Source: Streptomyces antibioticus
GTDB taxonomy: Bacteria; Actinomycetota; Actinomycetes; Streptomycetales; Streptomycetaceae
Assembly (NCBI RefSeq): GCF_001514065.1
Contig: NZ_KQ948432.1
Location: 141,632-205,631, forward strand
Length of the DNA stretch: 64,000 bases
Direction: 5' to 3'
The notes under the pieces are model-generated. The model made no database searches, was not told the DNA's origin, and saw nothing but the letters and a program-made list of their open reading frames with translations. Position 1 is the first letter of the stretch; each line of letters begins with the position of its first letter. This document shows, one piece after another, positions 24,013-32,222 of the stretch. A program made the translations under genes and the position numbers.

Positions 24013-24752
24013 GCGGGGTTCCTCCCGGCCGTGCTTGCAGATGCGTTGTGTGCGGTGTGGGAAATCTTGGGGATGAACGTCGTGCAGACGCCGTCACCGT
24101 GCGCGATGGTCGCCAGTCGCTGGACGTGCGTTCCGAGCAGCTGGGAGAAGATCTCGGTCTCCGCCTCGCAGAGCTGCGGGAACTTTTCCGCGACGTGGGC
24201 GACGGGGCAGTGGTGCTGGCACAGCTGCTCGCCGACCGGTGCGCTGCGCGCCGTAGCAGCGTACCCGTCCGCGCTCAAGGCCTTGGCCAGGGCTTCGGTG
24301 CGCTCCTCGGGGGCGGCGGACTCGATGGCCCGCCGGTACGCGGTCGCCTGCTCGGCGATCCTGGCGCGCGCGAAGGCGACGACGGCCTCGTCCCCACCGA
24401 AGCGCTCCCTGATGAAGTTGAGGGCGTCCGCGGCGAGCTTGTCGTAGGACTGGTCGAAGGCGTCCCGGCCGCAGTCGGTGAGCGCGAAGACCTTGGCGGG
24501 ACGTCCGCGCGTGCGCGCGCCGTAGACCTTCTGCTCGCGCGCCTCCACGACGTCGTCGGCGACCAGTGCGTCGAGATGCCTGCGTACGGCGGCCTGGGTC
24601 AGGCCGAGGCGCCCGGCGAGCTCGGCGACGGTCGACGGCCCGTGGTCCAGGATGGACCGCGCGACCCGGTTGCGCGTCGAGCGCTCCCCGGTCGCGAGCT
24701 CCTCCTGAGGGGCCCCCGTGGGGGTCTCCCGAGCCTCGCCGACGTTTTTCAC
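24009..24752 (-). CDS. sufR: SufR, Fe-S-sensing repressor of the suf operon
   Basis: A 247-residue winged-helix protein. Residues ~25-95 are the ArsR/DeoR-like HTH ([23 protein letters not shown], then [10 protein letters not shown]). The C-terminus has Cys178, Cys182 and Cys195 ([18 protein letters not shown]), able to hold a [4Fe-4S] cluster. Holo-SufR represses the operon when clusters are plentiful. A GTG at 24752 is chosen because a promoter ends 6 nt before it, giving a leaderless message, and a SufR operator overlaps it. In-frame starts up to 24824 exist, but they lie upstream of this promoter. Confidence 0.9.
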   Translation of the reverse strand: MKNVGEARETPTGAPQEELATGERSTRNRVARSILDHGPSTVAELAGRLGLTQAAVRRHLDALVADDVVEAREQKVYGARTRGRPAKVFALTDCGRDAFDQSYDKLAADALNFIRERFGGDEAVVAFARARIAEQATAYRRAIESAAPEERTEALAKALSADGYAATARSAPVGEQLCQHHCPVAHVAEKFPQLCEAETEIFSQLLGTHVQRLATIAHGDGVCTTFIPKISHTAHNASASTAGRNPA

Positions 24753-24765
24753 AACGCCATTGTTG
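24752..24765. promoter_or_regulatory. SufR operator (CAAC-N6-GTTG)
   Basis: A 14-bp palindrome CAAC-GCCATT-GTTG overlaps the -10 box and the start codon of sufR. From memory, this spacing and half-site equal the operator described for Streptomyces SufR. Binding here would block transcription initiation, which fits autorepression. Confidence 0.75.
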
Positions 24766-24788
24766 CGTAATTCCTCAGAGCCGGGCAA
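24759..24788 (-). promoter_or_regulatory. suf operon promoter
   Basis: On the minus strand TTGCCC (24788-24783), an 18-nt spacer and AACAAT (24764-24759) form a promoter whose start point would fall at the sufR GTG (24752). It is covered by the SufR operator. Confidence 0.6.
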
Positions 24789-24824
24789 GCCGCGTCCGGA
24801 TCGATCAACGGTGGAGTGCATCAC

Positions 24825-24843
24825 TTAGGTAAGGCTGACCTGA
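24825..24843. promoter_or_regulatory. Iron-box-like site (DmdR/IdeR type)
   Basis: TTAGGTAAGGCTGACCTGA agrees at 16 of 19 positions with the DtxR/IdeR/DmdR iron-box consensus TTAGGTTAGGCTAACCTAA. It lies in the space between sufR and the divergent acetyltransferase gene, about 37 bp upstream of the suf -35 box, so an iron regulator may act on either gene. Confidence 0.65.
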
Positions 24844-24913
24844 CCTGCGGAAGCGATCTTTGATCGATCAATTCGGTGGCGTCGCACGCCCCCGTCGGGG
24901 ACACTCCACAACC

Positions 24914-25711
24914 ATGCCCATACCCCCTCCGACCGGCCCTCTTGTCACCCGAGGCACCGTCGCAGCGCAGCTGCGCGAGCTGGGTGTGCGCGACGGCGAG
25001 ATCCTGCTCGTCCACTCCTCCCTGAAGTCCCTCGGCTGGGTCTGTGGCGGCGCCGTCGCGGTCACCCAGGGACTGCTCGACGCCCTGGGTCCGAACGGCA
25101 CCCTGGTGGTCCCCACCCAGACCGGCGACCTCTCCGACCCGGCCGTGTGGGAGAACCCGCCGGTGCCCGAGGAGTGGTGGGGCACGATCCGCACGTCCAT
25201 GCCGGCCTACGACCCCGTGATCACCCCCAGCCGCGGGGTCGGGGTGATTCCCGAGACCGTCCGCACCTGGCCCGGCGCCCTGCGCAGCGCGCACCCCCAG
25301 ACGTCGTTCGCGGCGCTCGGCGCACGCGCGCGTGAGGTGGTCGACGGGCACGCGACCGACTGCCGCCTCGGCGAGCGCAGCCCCCTGGCCCGCCTGGAAG
25401 AGCTCCACGCGCGCGTGCTGCTCCTCGGCGCGGGCTACGACACCTGCACGAGCTTCCACCTCGCCGAGTACCGCATACCGTCCCCGCTCGTGAAGGTCGG
25501 CCGCCCCGGCCCCGTCGGCTGGGAGACGGTGACCGAGGTCTCGATCTCCTCCGACCGCTTCGACGAGCTCGGCCACGACTTCGAACGGGACCGTCCCGTC
25601 GTACGGGGCAAGGTGGGCGCGGCCGACGCCCGGCTGTTCCCGGTGGCCGACGCGGTGGCGTACGCGGAGCGCTGGCTGGCGGTGCACCGCCCCCGTGAGG
25701 AGGAGATCTGA
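24914..25711 (+). CDS. AAC(3)-family N-acetyltransferase
   Basis: A 265-residue member of the Antibiotic_NAT family. VHSSLKSLGWVCGGA, GTLVVPTQTGD, NPPVPEEWWGTIRTSMP, HPQTSFAALGARA and LLGAGYDTCTSFHLAEYR follow the AAC(3) pattern, including the acetyl-CoA loop and the catalytic His of the HPQ/SF region. True members acetylate the 3-amino group of aminoglycosides; others (YokD-like) have unknown amine substrates. It stands divergent from sufR and close to an ABC exporter. No aminoglycoside cluster is visible. Confidence 0.87.
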   Translation: MPIPPPTGPLVTRGTVAAQLRELGVRDGEILLVHSSLKSLGWVCGGAVAVTQGLLDALGPNGTLVVPTQTGDLSDPAVWENPPVPEEWWGTIRTSMPAYDPVITPSRGVGVIPETVRTWPGALRSAHPQTSFAALGARAREVVDGHATDCRLGERSPLARLEELHARVLLLGAGYDTCTSFHLAEYRIPSPLVKVGRPGPVGWETVTEVSISSDRFDELGHDFERDRPVVRGKVGAADARLFPVADAVAYAERWLAVHRPREEEI

Positions 25712-25756
25712 ACCCGGCGACCGGAGCCGCCGCCGCCGTACCTAGACTCTTGAGCC

Positions 25757-26680
25757 ATGCGAAGTGAGCCCGTGGTCCAGGTCCAGGCCCTGGTGAAGCG
25801 GTACGGCACGAAGACCGCGGTGGACGGCCTCGACCTGGTGGCCGGAGCGGGTGTCACCGCCGTGCTCGGTCCCAACGGAGCGGGCAAGACGACCACGATC
25901 GAGACCTGCGAGGGGTACCGCAAGCCGGACTCCGGCACGGTCCGCGTCCTGGGCCTCGACCCGGTCCGGCAGTCCCGTGAGCTGCACACCCGGATCGGCG
26001 TGATGCTCCAGTCCGGCGGCGTCTACTCCGGTGCCCGCGCGGACGAGATGCTCCGCCATGTCGCCAGGCTGCACGCCCACCCCCTCGACGTGGACGGCCT
26101 CATCGAGCGCCTCGGTCTCGGCAGTTGCGGCCGGACGACGTACCGCCGTCTGTCGGGCGGCCAGCAGCAGCGGCTGGCGCTGGCCATGGCCGTCGTGGGC
26201 CGCCCGGAACTCGTCTTCCTCGACGAGCCGACCGCCGGCCTCGACCCGCAGGCCCGCCACGCCACCTGGGACCTGGTCCGCGATCTGCGCGCCGACGGTG
26301 TCTCCGTCATCCTCACCACGCACCACATGGACGAGGCCGAACAGCTCTCCGACGACGTCGCGATCATCGACGCGGGCCGGGTCATCGCCCAGGGCTCCCC
26401 CGAGGAGCTGTGCAAGGGCGGCGCCGAGAACACATTGCGCTTCAGCGGCCGCCCGGGCCTCGACGTCGGCTCCCTGCTGAAGGCCCTCCCGGCGGACTGC
26501 ACGGCGGCCGAGCTGACGCCCGGCTCCTACCGGGTCGGCGGCAAGGTGGACCCGCAGCTGCTCGCCACCGTCACCTCCTGGTGCGCCCAGCACGGCGTGA
26601 TGCCGGAGAAGATCTCGGTCGAACGGCACACGCTGGAAGACGTCTTTCTCGAGCTCACGGGCAAGGAGCTGCGCTCATGA
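25757..26680 (+). CDS. ABC exporter ATP-binding protein
   Basis: A 307-residue ATPase of the drug/antibiotic export (DrrA/CcmA-like) group. Walker A is GPNGAGKTTTIETCEGY, the Q loop MLQSGGVY, the signature LSGGQQQRLALAM, Walker B LVFLDEPTAGLDPQA and the switch TTHHMDEAE. The last ~70 residues form the extra domain of this group. It overlaps the permease gene by ATGA, so one ATPase and one permease form the transporter. Confidence 0.94.
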   Translation: MRSEPVVQVQALVKRYGTKTAVDGLDLVAGAGVTAVLGPNGAGKTTTIETCEGYRKPDSGTVRVLGLDPVRQSRELHTRIGVMLQSGGVYSGARADEMLRHVARLHAHPLDVDGLIERLGLGSCGRTTYRRLSGGQQQRLALAMAVVGRPELVFLDEPTAGLDPQARHATWDLVRDLRADGVSVILTTHHMDEAEQLSDDVAIIDAGRVIAQGSPEELCKGGAENTLRFSGRPGLDVGSLLKALPADCTAAELTPGSYRVGGKVDPQLLATVTSWCAQHGVMPEKISVERHTLEDVFLELTGKELRS

Positions 26681-27447
26681 CCGCCACCGGTACGTACACC
26701 CCGAAGCCGGGCGCGGCCCCCTTGGGGCGCATGATCGCGACGCAGGCGGCGCTGGAGACGAAGATGCTCCTGCGCAACGGCGAGCAGCTCCTGCTGACGG
26801 TCGTGATCCCGACCCTCCTCCTGGTCCTCTTCAGCTCGGTCGACATCGTCGACACGGGCGCGGGCGAGGCGGTCGACTTCCTCACCCCCGGCATCCTCGC
26901 GCTCGCGGTCATGTCCACGGCCTTCACGGGCCAGGCCATCGCGACGGGCTTCGAGCGGCGCTACGGCGTCCTGAAGCGGCTGGCCGCCTCCCCGCTGCCC
27001 CGCTGGGGCCTGATGGCGGCGAAGACGGCCTCGGTGCTGGTGACGGAGATCCTCCAGATCGTGCTGCTGACGGTGATCGCCTTCGCGCTGGGCTGGGACC
27101 CACAAGGGAATCCGCTGGCAGTCCTCCTCCTGCTGATCCTGGGCACGGCCGCCTTCTCCGGCCTGGGCCTGCTGATGGCGGGCACCCTCAAGGCGGAGGC
27201 GACGCTCGCCGCCGCCAACCTGGTCTTCCTGCTGCTCCTCGTCGGCGGCGGCGTCATCGTCCCGATGGACAAGTTCCCGCCCGCCGCGCAGGACGCCCTC
27301 GGCCTGCTCCCGATCTCCGCCCTCTCCGACGGCCTGCGGGACGTCCTCCAGCACGGGGCCGGAATGCCCTGGGGCGACCTGGGGATCCTGGCGGTGTGGG
27401 CGGTCGTCGGGCTGGCGGCGGCCGGGAAGTTCTTCCGCTGGGAGTGA
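26677..27447 (+). CDS. ABC-2 type exporter permease
   Basis: A 256-residue integral membrane protein with six predicted helices and the ABC-2 pattern (FLTPGILALAVMSTAFTGQAIATGFERRYGVLKRLAASPLPR, given here in part, then GLGLLMAGTLKAE and LLPISALSDGLRDVLQHG). It pairs with the upstream ATPase. The locus directly precedes ctaA, as in many actinobacteria, so a role linked to haem A or respiratory assembly is possible. Drug export is equally plausible. Confidence 0.9.
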   Translation: MTATGTYTPKPGAAPLGRMIATQAALETKMLLRNGEQLLLTVVIPTLLLVLFSSVDIVDTGAGEAVDFLTPGILALAVMSTAFTGQAIATGFERRYGVLKRLAASPLPRWGLMAAKTASVLVTEILQIVLLTVIAFALGWDPQGNPLAVLLLLILGTAAFSGLGLLMAGTLKAEATLAAANLVFLLLLVGGGVIVPMDKFPPAAQDALGLLPISALSDGLRDVLQHGAGMPWGDLGILAVWAVVGLAAAGKFFRWE

Positions 27448-27466
27448 GAGGGACCACGGGACCCTC

Positions 27467-27497
27467 GTGAAAGCGTGCACAAGCAGCCCCCTACGAT
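27467..27497 (+). promoter_or_regulatory. ctaA promoter
   Basis: GTGAAA (27467-27472) and TACGAT (27492-27497) with a 19-nt spacer resemble a vegetative promoter. The start point would fall at the GTG at 27505, again suggesting a leaderless message. Confidence 0.5.
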
Positions 27498-27504
27498 GGA
27501 CCCC

Positions 27505-28515
27505 GTGCCAAAGCTGACCCGCGCCGACGCCACGGACGCCGTGCGCAACCCCCTCGCCTTCATCGCCGCACGCTGGACCCCAGAACCCCGGACGGTGCAG
27601 CGGGCGGCTCTCGCCGCGCTCGTCATGTCGGTGGTCATCGTGGTCACCGGCGGCGCGGTGCGGCTGACCGGCTCGGGCCTCGGCTGCCCGACCTGGCCCA
27701 AGTGCACCGACGACTCGCTCACCACCACGAGCGCCATGGGCGTGCACGGCGTGATCGAGTTCGGCAACCGCATGCTGACGTACGTCCTGTGCGCCGCCGT
27801 CGGCTGGGCCATCATCGCCGCGCGCTCCGAGAAGCCCTACCGGCGCAGCCTCACCCGGCTCGGCTGGGCCCAGTTCTGGGTCGTGATGAGCAACGCCGTC
27901 CTCGGCGGCATCGTCGTCCTCGTCGGCCTGAACCCGTACACGGTCGCCGCGCACTTCCTGCTCTCCACCGCCCTGATCGCGGTCGCCACGGTGATGTGGC
28001 AGCGCACCCGGGAGGGCGACGGCGTGCCGCGTCCGCTGGTCGGCGCGTCGGTGCAGCAGCTGGTGTGGTTCCTGGTCGCCGCGGCCGTCCTGCTGATCGC
28101 GGTGGGCACGGTCGTGACCGGCTCGGGCCCGCACGCGGGTGACTCCAGCGAGGTCGAGCGGATGCCGCTGGACTGGGAGACGGTCAGCAAGCTGCACGCC
28201 GTGCTGGCGTGGATCGTGGTGACGCTGACGTTCGCCCTGTGGTTCGTCCTCAAGGCCGTCGACTCCCCCAAGGGCCCGCTGGACCGCACCCGCGACCTCT
28301 TCCTGGTCCTGCTCTCGCAGGGCGCCATCGGCTACGTCCAGTACTTCACCGATCTGCCCGAGATCCTCGTCGGCCTCCACATGTTCGGCTCGTGCCTGGT
28401 ATGGATCGCGGTCCTGCGGGTGCTGCTCGCGCTGCGCGAGCGGCCCGAGGCCGAGGTCCGGCTGCCGGATCAGCCGTACGCCGCCACGAGCTCGTCGATC
28501 GCCGGGCCCAGGTAG
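27505..28515 (+). CDS. ctaA: Heme A synthase (CtaA/COX15 family)
   Basis: A 336-residue membrane protein with about eight helices that oxidises the C8 methyl of haem O to give haem A for cytochrome aa3 oxidase. VVTGGAVRLTGSGLGCPTWPKC holds the conserved outer-loop cysteine pair. HGVIEFGNRMLTY, AHFLLSTALI, VVTGSGPHAG and LHAVLAW supply the haem-ligand histidines. GTG at 27505 is taken as start because a -10 box ends just before it; ATG 27496 and GTG 27475 are alternatives. Its 3' end overlaps the convergent nucleotidyltransferase gene by 46 nt. Confidence 0.92.
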   Translation: MPKLTRADATDAVRNPLAFIAARWTPEPRTVQRAALAALVMSVVIVVTGGAVRLTGSGLGCPTWPKCTDDSLTTTSAMGVHGVIEFGNRMLTYVLCAAVGWAIIAARSEKPYRRSLTRLGWAQFWVVMSNAVLGGIVVLVGLNPYTVAAHFLLSTALIAVATVMWQRTREGDGVPRPLVGASVQQLVWFLVAAAVLLIAVGTVVTGSGPHAGDSSEVERMPLDWETVSKLHAVLAWIVVTLTFALWFVLKAVDSPKGPLDRTRDLFLVLLSQGAIGYVQYFTDLPEILVGLHMFGSCLVWIAVLRVLLALRERPEAEVRLPDQPYAATSSSIAGPR

Positions 28516-29210
28516 CTCCGGGTCAGCTCACCCCTGCGCGCCGCCCACTCCTCGGTGGTCGGCGCCGGCGTCCTGTCGTACCGCCGCGCGCGGATGTCCT
28601 CGACGACCTCGACGGGTGCGCCGAGTTCCGGCAGCAGCTCCAGCGCCTCCCGCTTGGACAGGAGCCGTCCGTCGCGCAGGGTGGCGGTCGCGCGGGCGAA
28701 GGTCGTCAGGCCCACGTCGACCCAGGGGGCCTGCCGCCACCGCGCCGCCTTCGCGAGCTTGGGCCGCCAGAAGTCCCGCTGATCACGTACGACGAACTCC
28801 TCCAGTTCGAGATCCAGGACCGGCGGCAGCAGCCCCGCGGGCGCCTTCCCGTGCAGCACGCGCCCGAAGGTGTGCAGTTCACGCCGGGTCACGGGGGTGA
28901 CCGGGCGCTTGAACAGCTGCTGGTGCGCCCAGGTCAGATGGGACAGCCTGGCGTCCTCGACGGCGTCCGGCGTCAGATAGGTGCAGTGCAGCAGCCCGGC
29001 GAGCGGTTCGTGCCGCAGCCGCGCGTGCAGCGTCGCGAGCCGCCAGGTGGTGCGCCGGGTGAGGGGGCGGTCCATGACGGCGATCAGGTCGAGGTCGCTG
29101 CGGCCCTCCTGGTAGTCCCCGCCGGCGAGCGACCCGTGCGCCCACACGGCGAGCGGGTCCAGCGGGGCGAGGCCGGACAGGAAGCGGTCGAGTAACGCGT
29201 CGGTCTGCAT
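28470..29210 (-). CDS. Nucleotidyltransferase-fold protein
   Basis: A 246-residue protein. The first 60 residues are a Pol-beta-type nucleotidyltransferase core: VWAHGSLAGGD, then GRSDLDLIAVMD with the two metal-binding Asp. The rest is a helical domain like those of aminoglycoside adenylyltransferase relatives (RELHTFGRVLHGK, RDFWRPKLAKAARW). Substrates in this group include antibiotics, nucleotides and proteins, and none can be chosen here. ATG at 29210 gives the usual length. Confidence 0.8.
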   Translation of the reverse strand: MQTDALLDRFLSGLAPLDPLAVWAHGSLAGGDYQEGRSDLDLIAVMDRPLTRRTTWRLATLHARLRHEPLAGLLHCTYLTPDAVEDARLSHLTWAHQQLFKRPVTPVTRRELHTFGRVLHGKAPAGLLPPVLDLELEEFVVRDQRDFWRPKLAKAARWRQAPWVDVGLTTFARATATLRDGRLLSKREALELLPELGAPVEVVEDIRARRYDRTPAPTTEEWAARRGELTRSYLGPAIDELVAAYG

Positions 29211-29291
29211 GCCCCCATCCTGTACAGCACGTACGGGTTCGTACACACCGCACCCGCACCCCGCACCCCCGCACCTCGCGCCCCGCACCCG

Positions 29292-30398
29292 TCACTCCAG
29301 CCCGTACACCCGGCGCGCGTTCCCCGCCGCGATCAGCCCGGCCACCCGCTGTGCGTCCGCGAGCGACCACGCCCCCTCGGCGACCCACGTACCGAGGACG
29401 CGCCCGAGCGCCTCGCGGAACAACCGCGCCCCCACCACATGCAGTTCCGGCAGGCCCTGGGCGCCGCTGGAGAAGAGGATCTTGCCGAAGGGGGCGAGTT
29501 CCAGGATCTCCGCCAGGACGGTCGCCGCCCGGGCCCCCGTCCGCACGAGCGCCGCGCCCGAGTCGGCGTAGACGTGCGGGAAGACGCCCGCGAGATGGGC
29601 GGCGTGACGGTGGTACGGGTAGCCGTGCAGCAGGACCAGGTCGGTGCCGAGGCCGGCCGTGGCGCGGACGAAGTCGGTGAGCAGCACCGGGTCCGTGCGG
29701 TCGATGCGCTGGCCCGGCTCGCCGAGCCCGGCGTGCAGCTGGAGGGGCAGTCCCGAGGCGACGGCGATCCACAGCAGATGCCGTAGCAGCACCGGATCGG
29801 TCAGTTCGCCGCCCACCCGGCGGCCCGCCAGCCACCGCCCGGCCGCTCCCCGCACCTCGCCCGCCCCCGGCGGTTCGGGGGCGAGGGCGAGTCCGTGCCG
29901 TACGCCCGCCACCGAGGTGAAGGCGACCGCGCTCGTGGCCGCGCCGTGCACGGATTCCGCGAGGTTGGCGAGGAAGGACTCGACGGTGCCGGAGGTGTCG
30001 GCGACCTGTTCGGCGAGGAGTTCGAGCCGCACGATCTCGCGGGCCTCGGCGTCCGACGCCACCGCCATCTCGTCGGGGCCGGTCAGATCGCCGGGCAGGC
30101 CCGCGTCGACGAGGTACGTCGTGATGCCACTGCCCCGCAGCAGCCTGCGGCCCGCTTCCAGTACGCCGAGTTCACGGCGTCTGGCGAGATAACGGGCGGG
30201 CGGACAGTGCGGTTCCAGACCGAGCAGGGGTGGGCACCATCGTCGTACGGCGAAGCCCGTCTGGGTGTCGAAGAGGGTCGTACCGGGGGCGGGCGGCCCC
30301 TCGGTACGGGCCAACTGGGCCTCGAAGGTGCCGAGGCCCAGCTCGGTTCTCAGTACGCCGTGGCAGTACTGGTCCACGAGGGACGGCGTTTCGATCAT
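29292..30398 (-). CDS. Amidohydrolase-family (amidohydrolase 2-like) protein
   Basis: A 368-residue TIM-barrel hydrolase-like protein. SLVDQYCHGV near the N-terminus stands where HxH metal ligands usually lie and keeps only one His. LPLQLHAGLGEP, LVLLHGYPYHRHAAHLAGVFPHVYAD (in part) and ILFSSGAQGLPEL match the later barrel strands of the FluG-like amidohydrolase 2 group. The reduced HxH suggests one metal site or an altered reaction. The low-complexity CCGCACC region lies 3'. Confidence 0.78.
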   Translation of the reverse strand: MIETPSLVDQYCHGVLRTELGLGTFEAQLARTEGPPAPGTTLFDTQTGFAVRRWCPPLLGLEPHCPPARYLARRRELGVLEAGRRLLRGSGITTYLVDAGLPGDLTGPDEMAVASDAEAREIVRLELLAEQVADTSGTVESFLANLAESVHGAATSAVAFTSVAGVRHGLALAPEPPGAGEVRGAAGRWLAGRRVGGELTDPVLLRHLLWIAVASGLPLQLHAGLGEPGQRIDRTDPVLLTDFVRATAGLGTDLVLLHGYPYHRHAAHLAGVFPHVYADSGAALVRTGARAATVLAEILELAPFGKILFSSGAQGLPELHVVGARLFREALGRVLGTWVAEGAWSLADAQRVAGLIAAGNARRVYGLE

Positions 30399-30497
30399 CC
30401 GGACTCCCGCGGTCGGCCCCTGTCTGTTACGGGGCCTAACGGGTGAACGGGGCGTCAGGTGATGCTTTCGCACACCCGGTGTGAAACCCGGCGCGCG

Positions 30498-30830
30498 TCA
30501 GTCGTTGCCGGGGCCGCCCACCTGGATGCCCGCCATGCGGGTCCACTCGTAGCGGCCGGTCTTCACCTTGGCCGCGAACTCGCCGTCGAAGTCCTCGTGG
30601 ACGGTGATGCCGGACTTCTCGACGGCCTTCTGGGCGATCTCGTAGGTGGGGGCGACCAGGTTGCCCCAGTTGCCGTCCTCGCCGACGAGGGCGATGCGGG
30701 CGCCGCGCTGGCCGATGTAGGCCACCTGGCCCTCGGCGCCGCCGTGTGCCTTGGAGAAGGCGGTGATCTGCTTGGCGAGCTTGGCCGCCTTGCGGTCCGC
30801 CTTCGCGTCAACCTGCTGCGTGTCTGCCAT
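30498..30830 (-). CDS. Conserved hypothetical protein, 110 aa
   Basis: Not a named family. A small, basic-to-neutral soluble protein with a Lys/Ala-rich head (DAKADRKAAKLAKQITAF) and a compact beta-rich part (VAYIGQRGARIALVGEDGNWGNLVAP, in part). Its terminal GRYEWTRMAGIQVGG is characteristic of a protein widely kept in Streptomyces. It lies 58 nt after ctaB on the minus strand, with its own ATG at 30830. Confidence 0.82.
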   Translation of the reverse strand: MADTQQVDAKADRKAAKLAKQITAFSKAHGGAEGQVAYIGQRGARIALVGEDGNWGNLVAPTYEIAQKAVEKSGITVHEDFDGEFAAKVKTGRYEWTRMAGIQVGGPGND

Positions 30831-30888
30831 GGCCAGGATGCTACTCACCGGTAGATCCACTGGCGAGGCCAGGGCACTGTGATGTGCG

Positions 30889-31836
30889 TCAGCGCAGGAA
30901 CGGGTCCACCGCGATCGCCACGAAGAGCAGCGACACATAGGTGATCGACCAGTGGAACAGGCGCATCTCCTTGAGTTTCGCGCCCGTCACCTCCGCCTTC
31001 GCGCGATTCTGCAGCGCGTGCGCCTCCCACAGCCACCAACCGCCCGCGACCAGGGCGACCAGCGTGTAGAACCAGCCGGTGTAGCCGAGGGGGGTCAGGA
31101 GCAGGGAGACGGCGACCATCACCCAGCTGTAGATCACGATCTGCTTGGCGACCGTCTTGTTGGAGGCGATGACCGGCAGCATCGGCACGCCCACGCGCGC
31201 GTAGTCCTCCTTCACCTTCATGGACAGCGGCCAGTAGTGCGGCGGCGTCCAGAAGAAGATGACCAGGAAGAGGATGACCGGCGCCCAGGTGAGGGAGTTC
31301 GTCACGGCCGACCAGCCGATCAGGACCGGCATGCAGCCGGCGATGCCGCCCCACACGATGTTCTGCGAGGTGCGGCGCTTGAGGATCATCGTGTAGACGA
31401 CCACGTAGAAGAGCAGCGCACCGAGGGACAGCCAGGCCGACAGCCAGTTGACGGTCAGCCCGAACAGCAGCGTCGAGACGACCGCGAGGCTGATGCCGAA
31501 GATCAGGCACTCGCGCGGCGACACCATGCCGGTGACCAGCGGACGCTGCGAGGTGCGGTCCATCAGGGCGTCGATGTCCCGGTCGATGTACATGTTCAGC
31601 GCGTTCGCGCCGCCCGCCGACAGGTAGCCGCCGATGCAGGTGAGAAGCACCAGCGTCAGGTCGGGCACCCCCTGCTCGGCGAGGAACATCACCGGAACGG
31701 TGGTGATGAGCAGGAGCTCGATGATCCGCGGCTTGGTCAGCGCCACGAATGCCTTGACACGGGCCCCGAACGGCCGGTGACTCGAGCGCTTGCTCTCCCC
31801 CAGCACCCCGGCTGGACGGGATTCGACGGCCGTCAC
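30889..31836 (-). CDS. ctaB: Protoheme IX farnesyltransferase (haem O synthase)
   Basis: A 315-residue UbiA-family prenyltransferase with about nine membrane helices. It attaches farnesyl to haem b, the step before Cta[24 protein letters not shown] is the first Asp-rich motif (given in part elsewhere as NxxxDxxxD), and the second is in [34 protein letters not shown] begins helix 1. GTG at 31836 is chosen because the conserved protein begins about 25 residues later; upstream codons are unlike the family. Confidence 0.93.
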   Translation of the reverse strand: MTAVESRPAGVLGESKRSSHRPFGARVKAFVALTKPRIIELLLITTVPVMFLAEQGVPDLTLVLLTCIGGYLSAGGANALNMYIDRDIDALMDRTSQRPLVTGMVSPRECLIFGISLAVVSTLLFGLTVNWLSAWLSLGALLFYVVVYTMILKRRTSQNIVWGGIAGCMPVLIGWSAVTNSLTWAPVILFLVIFFWTPPHYWPLSMKVKEDYARVGVPMLPVIASNKTVAKQIVIYSWVMVAVSLLLTPLGYTGWFYTLVALVAGGWWLWEAHALQNRAKAEVTGAKLKEMRLFHWSITYVSLLFVAIAVDPFLR

Positions 31837-32222
31837 GCACACCCCTACAGAGACATCCCAGCGAGCCTCAGCCGTGTGAAGTCCCGGTAAAGGCCCGCGC
31901 GTACCACGCCACTGTAGACGTTGCCCATACCCCGACATTCGCGGGGGTGGGGTCGTGTTGGGAGGCACCCCCGGACGAGTGGCGCGGGGGGCGCCGGAAG
32001 AGCCGATCGACACTCGGTTGAGCACTCGAACGAGCACGTCCGTATTCAGTTGCCGAATGACGGTTCGGCCCAGTCAGGAGGCGGATCGTCGCGACGCCCG
32101 GCAGTCTGGAATGACGCGCAAAAACGCACGTACATACGGGGGTAGGCTCGACAACGGCCGGGGCGCCCCGTGCACCGGCATTTTCGACATGCCTGACATG
32201 TGGAGAGGAGCCCTGACCCAGG
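31837..32222. other. Divergent promoter region between ctaB and tkt
   Basis: 386 nt without a gene. A TAGGCT hexamer at 32143-32148 could be the tkt -10, giving a leader of about 70 nt, but no matching -35 was found at usual spacing. AGGAG at 32206-32210 is the likely tkt ribosome-binding site. The ctaB promoter must lie at the left side, and no clear boxes were recognised. A small inverted repeat ATTC-N7-GAAT is at 32043-32057. Confidence 0.5.

Noticed and set aside
29247-29291. Regulatory repeat rich in CCGCACC
   Set aside because: Short C-rich slippage sequence between convergent or tandem gene ends, with no symmetry or stable hairpin.
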